In this document: positions 55,650 to 64,000 of the stretch, piece by piece
Layout of the letters: the number at the start of each line of letters is the position of its first letter
Position numbering within the stretch: the stretch's first letter is position 1
DNA from: Zanthoxylum bungeanum
Lineage: Eukaryota; Streptophyta; Magnoliopsida; Sapindales; Rutaceae
DNA length: 64,000 nucleotides
Direction of reading: 5' to 3'
Assembly (NCBI GenBank): GCA_019454045.1
Contig: SKCR01035581.1
Span: 146,685-210,684, forward strand
Notes under the pieces: model-generated
Told to the model about the DNA's origin: nothing
The model's input: only the letters and a program-made list of their open reading frames with translations
Databases searched by the model: none
Program-made: the position numbers and the translations under genes

Positions 55650-57773
55650 TGTAGGAGTTAAATCAAGTCCCCAAGATCAACAAATATGCATAAAAAACGA
55701 GTATGAACACATCAAAGGAGGTGCGGAATATACTCACATTGAATTCGGTTTTGATGCAAAGAAGAACAAAAATGTTTTGGCCTCCTCCATGAAGCTCGGC
55801 AGTAGCTATATTTGACAGGGGGCTGCTCAGTTTTGGTCCATCTAATTCCTTGAAGATTCGGCCATGTGAGACTCCATTGAAGCTCCAAGCTTCAAGCTTT
55901 TCCATGCTCATGAAGACACTTCCCTATCACCTATGTATCACTCATGGTGTGCTAGCACTAAGTCTTCTTCAATATTGCTTCTCAAAAATCGGTGAAACCA
56001 TAAACTTTTTAATCAAAATCGGCAGTGAAGCCGTGAAGAAGAGGAGAGGAAAAGAGAGGGAAAATGAGAGATCGTTTCTTGCATGTGAGAGAGAGAAAAG
56101 ATTTAATATATATATTTATTATATTTACCAAGTAAATTAAATAAAAGATATATATATCTTTAATTCAAAAGTCAAAAATAAAAAGCAATAAAGCTTTCCA
56201 TCATTTCTACTTTTTACTTTAAGTCACATCACATCACTTTAATAAAGTGATATGTTGTCAAGTCACATCACTCAAAGTGACAATTGATTTGACGCATGAT
56301 GTGACAAAGGATTTGACGCTTGATGTGACTCGCGTGCCGCGCTCGAATTCGAAATGCGAATGCGCTCGCAATCACTCTCGGGCTCGGGTTCGCTAATTCC
56401 AAATTAACGAATTTTCCGTCGCGTCGTAATTAAATGATTACGCCTAGCGAAATCACTATTCACGTCGCTAACGAATTAATTCTAAATTAATTCGTTCGCC
56501 CGAATTAAAATCTAGTTTTAATTCCGCGTCAAAATCCAATTTCTTATAATATATCGAATATATTATTTTATCGATTAATTCCAAATTAATCGTTCTCTCT
56601 CTTTAATTAATATTTTATCCCAGATAAAATATCTCCGCAATTAATCCCAGATTAATTTTCTCTCTCATCGAATTAATCCCAGATTAATTCTACCTCTCTC
56701 CGCAATTAATCCCAGATTAATCAAAGTGCGAGTCATACGTCATCGGTGAATCTTCAGGAACCGACCCATGAGATCTCCGGATATATTGGCAGTAAATACG
56801 ATCGTCGGACTGTCCGAACACGTAAGTACCTCGTACTACGTTTATATCGATTTACAAGACAAGGTTGGCTTCTAGCAAAGCGCCATGCCTACCCATTCTC
56901 CAGAAATATTCTTACAGGAATATATAGATCTGTATCAAGCGTAGTATACCGTAGTATTGTGTATATGGCCCAGTATCGGATAGTCACGTGCTAGGGCTGG
57001 GGCTGGATAAGTGTCTGCCCCGTCCGAAGCACATGTCGGATGTCTGGTAACTAGTCTCTATAATCGGATATGCATGACCTGGTCACAATATCCCGATTGG
57101 TTGCGCAACACTTAAGAGCACTAGTACCGTATCCTGCGTGACATCATCTCCAATATAACTGAAGTGATACTTCCGTCTTGACATCACACCCAATGCACTA
57201 CGACTCTATGATAAACCCAGAAATGGTGTACACAGAACAGTTAAAGCCCTGTACCACCAAGACCAAAGTCTACCGATTATCGCAAGTATTAGCGATGCAA
57301 GTCTCAGGTTAAGACTATACACACCTACCTTGATTTCGGCCTCCCATAGACACATAGTCATAATACCAATGGGATTCCGATGGGTCTATCCAGAGCGAAG
57401 CTGTTTCCCGTACCATCGGTGAAACACGACCTCCTATCGCACTTGCATAAGTATCCAATACTTATATATATGAGAACTATGCCGTTGTGCCCTCACAACA
57501 CGCAAAAGTGAAATACTAGCTTATTCCGCATTATCGATGTCCTGTCTCGATAATACTCCGGCTAGGGATATTTAATGATTAATCCTTCGGGGATTGATAC
57601 TGTCTCATATCATCTCAATCCAGGAACTAATCATATGGACCTCTCTTCATTTATACATTTATAGTGATTTAATCACAAATGATGAGAGTGTAATTTCCTT
57701 GTCACATAGTTAATTTGTACAACAACACCGTGATCTGTACAAATAGTGACGCTATGGGTCATATTATCCAACA
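55650..57773 (-). mobile_element. Solo copia LTR F, TSD GGGTG
   Basis: A single 2124-base LTR, minus orientation, flanked by GGGTG at 55645-55649 and 57774-57778. On the plus strand it starts TGTAGGAGTTAAATCAAGTCC and ends ATTATCCAACA, the same subfamily as C3. It carries the hairpin block at about 56390-56720 with one extra copy of the ATTAATC-CCA-GATTAAT type. No internal region, so an LTR-LTR recombination product. The flanking LTR E reads through when it is removed. Confidence 0.93.
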
Positions 57774-57778
57774 GGGTG

Positions 57779-59652
57779 AACCTCCCTACCACCTTCGCAA
57801 GTCTTGTAATTGTGCTAGCACTTGAGTTTTTGCCACAAAAACTCACTCTTGCCTCCCTCATGCTCACAGTTTTTAGTGTGAAACCAGTGAGTGTTTATTT
57901 TGCCCATTTGGGCGTGAGCCAAAGAGAGAGTTAGGAGAGAGAGAGTGTGTGTTGACTTTTCTATAAGTTTTAAAAGCTTTTGATTATATATTTTCCTAAA
58001 ATAATAATCAATTTCCATTTAATTTTATCCAATAAATTGAATGAATTTTGGAGCCAAAAACCAAAAGGTTTTCCCTCCACTAGCTTTCACTATTCATGTC
58101 AACTCCATCACTATTCACATCAAGTCACTTTAATAAAGTGACATGTTGTCAAGTCACATCACTTGTCTACATCACTCAAAGTGACAAGTGATTTGACGCT
58201 TGATGTGACTAATGATTTGACGGTTGATGCGACTTGCGTTGCCGCACTCAAATTCGAAATACGAATGCGCTCGCAATCACACTCGGGCTCGGGTTCGGGT
58301 TCGCTAATTCTTAATTAGCGAAATTTTTCGTTGCGTCGTAATTAAATGATTACGCCTAGCGAATTCACTATTCAGGTCGCTAACGAATTAATTCTAAATT
58401 AATTCGTTCGCCCGAATTAAAATCTAATTTTAATTCCGCGTCGAAATCTAATTTCATTTAATATATCGAATATATTAATTTACCGATTAATTCCAAATTA
58501 ATCATTATATCTCTCTAGACGATATTTTATCCTAGATAAAATATCTCTGTAATTAATCCTAGATTAATTTTCTCTCTCTACTATATAATCCCAGATTATT
58601 TAAGAGTGCGAGTTATGCGTCATCGGTGGATTATCGGAAGCGACCCATGAGTTCCCCGGATATATTGGCAGTAAATACGGTCAACGGAGTATCCGAATCA
58701 CGTATGTACCAAGTACTACGTTCTACCGATTTACGAGACAAGGTCGACTCCTAGCAAAGCACCAAGTCTACCCAATTCTCCGGACATATCCATATAGAAT
58801 ATACAAAGATCTATATCAAGCGTAGTATACCAATGTATTGTGCATATCAGCCTAGTATCAGATAGTCACGTGCTAGGGCTGGGGCTGGATAAGTGTCTGC
58901 CCCGTCCGAAACACATATCGGATGTCTGGTAACATAGTCTCTATAATCGGATATTCATGACCTGGTCACAATATCCCGATTGGATGCGCATCACTCAAGA
59001 GCACTAGTACCGTATCCTGCGTGACATCATCTCCACTATTACTGAAGTGATACTTCCGTCTGACATCACACCCAATACACTACGACTCTCTGATAAACCC
59101 AGAAGTGGTGTACGCAGAACCGGTTAAAGCCCTGTACCACCAAGACCAAAGTCTATCGATCATCGTAAGTATTAGCGATGTAAGTCTCAGGTTAAGACTA
59201 TACACACCTACCTTGATTTCGGCCTCCCATAGACACATAGTCATAATACCAATGGGATTCCGAGGGTCTTATCCAGAGCGAAGTTTTCCCGTACTATCGG
59301 TGAAACACGACCTCCTATCGCACTTGCATAAGTATCCGATACTTAATATATGAGAACTATGCCGTTGTGCCCTCACAACGCACACAAGTGCAATACTAGC
59401 CTATTCTGCATATCGATGTCCAGTCTCGATAATACTCCGGCTAGGGATATTAATGATTAATCCTTCGGGGAGTGATACTGTCTCATACATTCTCAATCCA
59501 GGAACTAATCATAGGGACCTCTCTTCATTTATATATCTTTGGTGATCTAATCACAAATGATGAGAGTGCAATTTCATTGTCACATAGTTAATTTGCTACA
59601 ACAACACAATGATCTGTGTAAATAGTGACGCTATGGGTCATTTTGTCCAACA
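57779..59652 (-). repeat. 3' LTR of E, second piece
   Basis: This continues LTR E ('acctccctaccaccttcgca' after the duplication, as in LTR G at 63668) and ends TTTTGTCCAACA. The hairpin block is at about 58300-58605. Within it stem sequences again differ from A. Confidence 0.88.
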
Positions 59653-62600
59653 ATCTCCCACTTGGCACGTATAGCGAGTCACTCAAGTGTCCCACACCCG
59701 AACTATGTACGGTTCGCTCAAATTGCTGAGGAAAGGTTTTCGTCAGCGGATTTGTTTGATTATCGTCTGACGCGATTATCGATCATCACATCGCCACGAT
59801 GTATGATCCGAATGAATCAGATGATATAGAGGTATATATCTGGATCGTCGATGAGACCTTTAATTCCTTAGCATGTGCTGACGCCTAGCTCAGCTGCTAA
59901 CAGAACTATATCTAATCTAATTAGATTTATTTTCGATCCAAATGGCTTCTATTGCTGCCTCAGTTGCAGCAATAATCCGCATTTGTGTTTATTCGGCAAC
60001 GTTTATCTTTCTCGGAATATTTCCAGCTCACTGTCCCAGTGTTCAAACTTTTTAGTACCGTAGTATTTAATTGTTTGAAACTTGCAGTAGTGATCCCAGT
60101 CACTTCAAATTTTCCTTCTCCATAGTTTAAGATAGCATCTTTAGTTCTCTGAGATACTAACAGATGTTCTTAACTTCAATCCAGTGACTATCACTTGGAT
60201 TGACCTGATCGTGACTCCATATGCTCCGAAGCGTATGAGACACCAATACAAGTACATTTTAATGTACAATTTCCAGAGAGTGTTAACAACTCCAAATCTA
60301 TCCCGTAGATCTTTATTCCTTGAATAAAGGTTGTTACTCCCCAGAATTCTACGGAGAATTTCTATTGAAAGCCAAGCTTTCATCAATTCTATATGGGAAT
60401 TTACTGTCAGTGCGCTCTCCCACTAACCTCCTTATTACAAGAATTATTTCGTTTTGAGTCAAATCATAAACCATTATGATTATTTCAAAACGACAGTTTA
60501 AAGAACCTTATGCTTGCATTAATCCAAACATGGATCGAATACCCGCAACCCGTTTGTTGGTTATATAAAATCGTCAGAATGTTATAAACATTCTCCAAAA
60601 GGTTTCCTTTTTAGGAAAGCGATTTGATCTATAACTGACACATTTCATAAATGAAATACGCAGTTATCAACAAGCATCTTCAAAATGGATTTACCATGGC
60701 AACATGTAAAGGTTGAACCGTTATTAACACATGTTGATAACGATACCTTTCCGTCAAAAGCCCAGCTTTGTACGTTGGTATGTTGCCTTCCATGTATGTC
60801 TTCCTTGAAGACGTTTAATGTACCATAGGCACAATGCCTTGTGGTACAACACTAGTATCCAAAATAGTTGTTATACATGGAATCCATTTCGGACTCATGG
60901 CACTTTGCCATAATAGGGAGTCGATACCTCGTATCACTTCCTCAAAACGTAGTCGGTGGATATACCTTCATAAGATTGACATCTTATGAGGTTAGTCAGA
61001 AACCCATACGCTAGGTTGTTTTCTGACTCTATCCGATCTACGAGTTTCTTGTGTATTTGAAGATTAATGGTATAGATTCATCATAGATGAACTATTTGTG
61101 TTCCATAAGGACTTTGTGCCTTGAACAATATTACTCCGATTTTCATCGAGTATCACTATCCTCCCCTGACCACTGCATATCGGTATTCCTCTCAGGAAAA
61201 AACCGCATGGTGAGCAACAATCACATTGTTTCATGTGAGATTTATAAGTACTATACTTATGGTTTCCCTTAGGATAACCTATATTGGCACTTATCCATTT
61301 CGGTCTTTTAGTTTGGTATCATCCAAACGTTATGTCTGGCATACCCAAATTATCAGGAATGAGAAACCTCGTTTCTTCCCTGTTCATATCCTATATGACA
61401 TTGTCAAACAGATTTATATGGAACCTTATTCTAAATAATTTTGCACTGTTAATACAATCCTATTGAAGGAAACAGTAGCTCAGAGCGACTCGTGATAAAC
61501 CTTATCATGTCCAACAAAATTCGGTTTTTAGTTCGGACACACCGTCTACTGACGTGTCTCGGGAGGAGTCCTCATTTGAAAGAATACCGTACTCTTTCAT
61601 GTACGTATGAAACTACTGCATATTATTTTCCATTACGGTCTTACCGTGGCGGAATATACTATAGCCGATCTGTTTATTTACTTCGTGTCGAAACTTAAAG
61701 TTTCCGATTTGTGTTCTTCAAAAAAACGCATAACCATAACGTGATGCCACATCCGTTAAGTCACGAAATATTCATGTTCACATCTAGCCTCTAGATATGG
61801 CCCACTTACTTCACCATGAATAGGGCTAACAGATCGGTGGCCCTTTTACTATTACCAAGTAAATAGTATTTTAGGTACTTTACCTAATAAACTAGATTCG
61901 CAGACCTTATTTGAATAGTCAATCAGTCCTAGTACCCACTCTTCAAAAGAGTGATATACGAGTCTCGTTTAATTGTGTCCTAGACAAAAATGCCACAAAT
62001 AAGTCTCTATTGATCAAATCAATTTGAGCTATTTATTTGTCATTTTTTATATTTTGAGATTTTATTTATATTCAAATATAAATTCTGTTATTCACATCTA
62101 AGTGTTTATCTCAGTATCATCTTTATATAATAAAACACTTTAGTGTCTAGAATATAAAGGTTTTATCCGCAACGGATTAAACACTGATATAGAGATAATG
62201 TCTCTAGTCAAACTAGTTACATTATAACAGTTCCTAATTTAAGTACATACCCAAAGGGTAGTTCCTAAACTTAGGTATCTACTGTCGAAACATCGACTTT
62301 CATCCCGTTTCCGATTCGCAGAGAAATCTCGGCTTGAAGTCAGTATCCTGCTCATAGCGGATTCTGAACATCAATACATATATTTTATGTACCACACTAA
62401 GTATTTAAAATCCATTTCAATACTAGTAGTGAACATAACTTGACAAATATTTTAAAAATTAGAGCCTCGCCCTTTCTTTAATTCCTTCGTGTCTTCCATA
62501 TCCAAATGGTAGCCACTTTGGGATATGTCAATTAACTTTTCATATTTCACAACCTTTGGCCAAGCCTTGGGTTTTAGAATATCGAAATGATGTGCACCTT

Positions 62601-63432
62601 TGCAACTTGCCAATTGCAAACTTTGACTTTTCTCCACTAGAATAGTCAATTAAGTTCTCCAAGAATTATAATTGCAATTTTAATACCTTTTAAATCTAAA
62701 GATAGATTTATTGTCAAGTATATTAAATTAAGCACTAAGTCATCATCACATAAATCTTCCAAATTTTTATGCTCTACTATTTGCTTAATTATGGGCTTAG
62801 ATTACAAGTTATTTATCCAATAAAGTAACCTATTATTTTCCCAATGAAAATTTAAATCATTTCAACATTAATCCAAGGATTATATTTTATATTCAACTTT
62901 TCAATTCTTTCTTGATTTCAATAGTCCAACTATTTAATCAATTTAATAAGGTACTATTCATTATAATGATTACATAATCCAATTATTAATCAACTATAAT
63001 TTTAATTCAATTATATTGATTACTATAATCCAATTATAAAATCAACTATATATCGAATGAGTTGTATATAGTCCAACTATATATATATTTAAACACAATA
63101 ATATTAGTCCAACTAATACTTTTGATTAATATGACGAGTAAAATTATAGATGAGCGCGTTTAACGAGTATTCAAATGAATGTTGCAAATTCAATACTTGC
63201 CTCCCACTAATTTTCGTCGAGCCTCTAACCCTCTGTCGAGTACTCAGGAAACCGTGTTTCCCAGTGGGCTAGGATCCCGTTAAATATCACACAATCTTGA
63301 CTTTGGCCAACAATTGTATGATATTAACTAGGTAGATCTCGAAGATCAATTGGATCCCATCCAACTCCTAGATCCAGTAGGGGACATCCAGTCCCAAACA
63401 TATATTTATATCTGCCTATATATCGAATATAT
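59653..63432 (-). pseudogene. Decayed gag-pol of E
   Basis: Inverted homologue of A and C3: polypurine tract (59653-59664), RNase H near 59720-60120, RT near 60330-60980, integrase near 61150-62000, protease near 62270-62360, gag end near 62560-62620 and the AT-rich substitute for gag near 62640-63140. It is closer to C3 than to A by eye. Stops and indels throughout; no frame can be used. The sequence before LTR G corresponds to about 4590 in A, so the leader is not complete in the window. Confidence 0.82.
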
Positions 63433-64000
63433 TGTTGGATTATTCTAAGGTCCCAAGATCAAATCAAGACATGAAATAATGCGTGAATACATCAATGGGG
63501 GTAGCGGAAATACTCACATTGATCGGTTATGTCGATTTGAAGACGAATCAAGGCCAAAAACGTACTGCCTTGCTCACGCCACTGCAACCAGTCCACTGCC
63601 CTGCAAAACAGAGATTTAAGTGAAGAAACGGAGCTCCTAGCTTCGTCGGAGGATCCCGTCTCATGGTCGCCTCCCTACCACCTTCGCAAGACTTGTAAGT
63701 GTGCTAGCACTTGAATTTTCACCATGAAAACCCTCTTGGCTTCCCTATTCACGCCCAAAACTGGTTCAAAACCAGTGAAGAATAGCCACACTTGGGCGTG
63801 AGAGAGATGAGAGATTTGAGAGAGATAAAATTGTGTTAAGTTAAAAATGATTTACCAAAATCAATTTATATTTATGCCATAATATTTATTAAATTAATAA
63901 TAAATTTATGACACAAACATGCAATGGCTTAGAGTGTCGAACACTCAATTTCCATGCAATAACATTGAGTGCATTGTACACTATCTACATGCAATGCATT
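63433..64000 (-). repeat. Copia LTR G, start
   Basis: On the plus strand it begins TGTTGGATTATTCTAAGGTCC. It runs off the window, so its partner and right flank are unseen; the left flank is TATAT (63428-63432). The first ~300 bases resemble LTR E, while the part from about 63830 resembles S1 and the C2 LTRs ('ggcttagagtgtcgaacactc'). It differs too much from E to be its 5' LTR and is best read as a separate insertion. Confidence 0.75.

Larger units (their letters stand above)
55413..63432 (-). mobile_element. Copia element E, non-autonomous, 3' part
   Basis: Minus orientation, inserted in LTR D. The 3' LTR is 55413-55649 plus 57779-59652, split by solo LTR F. Then follow the polypurine tract and a decayed internal region (59653-63432) homologous to those of A and C3. 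The internal region is cut at 63433 by LTR G. The left flank is CTAGT (55408-55412); the right flank and 5' LTR are outside the window. Confidence 0.85.

Noticed and set aside
63433..64000. LTR G as the 5' LTR of element E
   Set aside because: It is only about 70 percent alike over the first 240 bases and changes type further in, whereas true LTR pairs here (A, C2, C3, G2) are nearly identical. The E interior also lacks a primer site next to it.

Overview
The window is repeat DNA from a flowering plant; the species cannot be told from it. I found no host gene and no RNA gene. Almost every base belongs to an LTR retrotransposon or a fragment of one. Two superfamilies are present: Ty1/copia elements with LTRs of about 1.95-2.1 kb and a Met-tRNA primer site, and Ty3/gypsy elements of the Tat/Ogre kind with LTRs of about 2.1-2.2 kb, a TGGCGACTCC primer site, a second RNase H and an antisense extra ORF. 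All coding regions are broken. Element names below (L, A, H, S1, G1, C2, C3, G2, B, D, E, F, G) are mine.

Layout. 1-557 and 9655-10237 are one Tat LTR (L), split by copia element A (558-9654, target duplication CATAT). 10238-10433 and 12409-12840 are a gypsy pol fragment (H), split by a solo copia LTR (S1, 10434-12403, duplication GTGTT). From 12841 to 50315 the backbone is one minus-strand Tat element, G1: truncated 3' LTR, tandem repeats, antisense extra ORF, integrase, two RNase H domains, RT, protease, gag and leader. G1 is cut by copia C2 (17260-27374, duplication TTTTC), copia C3 (30069-38267, duplication AACCT/AATCT) and a non-autonomous Tat element G2 (39010-47657, duplication ATAAC). 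From 50316 to the end a further copia (B) sits in the G1 leader and is itself hit by D, which is hit by E, which is hit by solo LTR F (55650-57773, duplication GGGTG) and by LTR G (63433 onward). Nesting is five deep: G1 > B > D > E > F.

The nesting is well supported. In four cases (C2, C3 and G2 in G1, and S1 in H), mentally removing the insertion plus one copy of the duplication puts the interrupted pol or protease frame back in register.

The points most worth a second look are: (1) G2, which kept LTRs, primer site, leader, a 17-codon gag start, the first ~70 bases of an antisense ORF, a large tandem array and the 3' end, but no pol; (2) a hairpin plus GTAAGTAAAAA block next to the polypurine tract, shared by G1 and G2; (3) a ~220-base leader module shared between gypsy G2 and copia B; (4) a chain of about nine short hairpins with mostly 3-base loops in every well-preserved copia LTR, with compensatory changes between subfamilies; (5) a non-autonomous copia group (A, C3, E) carrying the same decayed pol. 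Several LTR pairs differ mostly by small indels, so some frameshifts may be sequencing errors.
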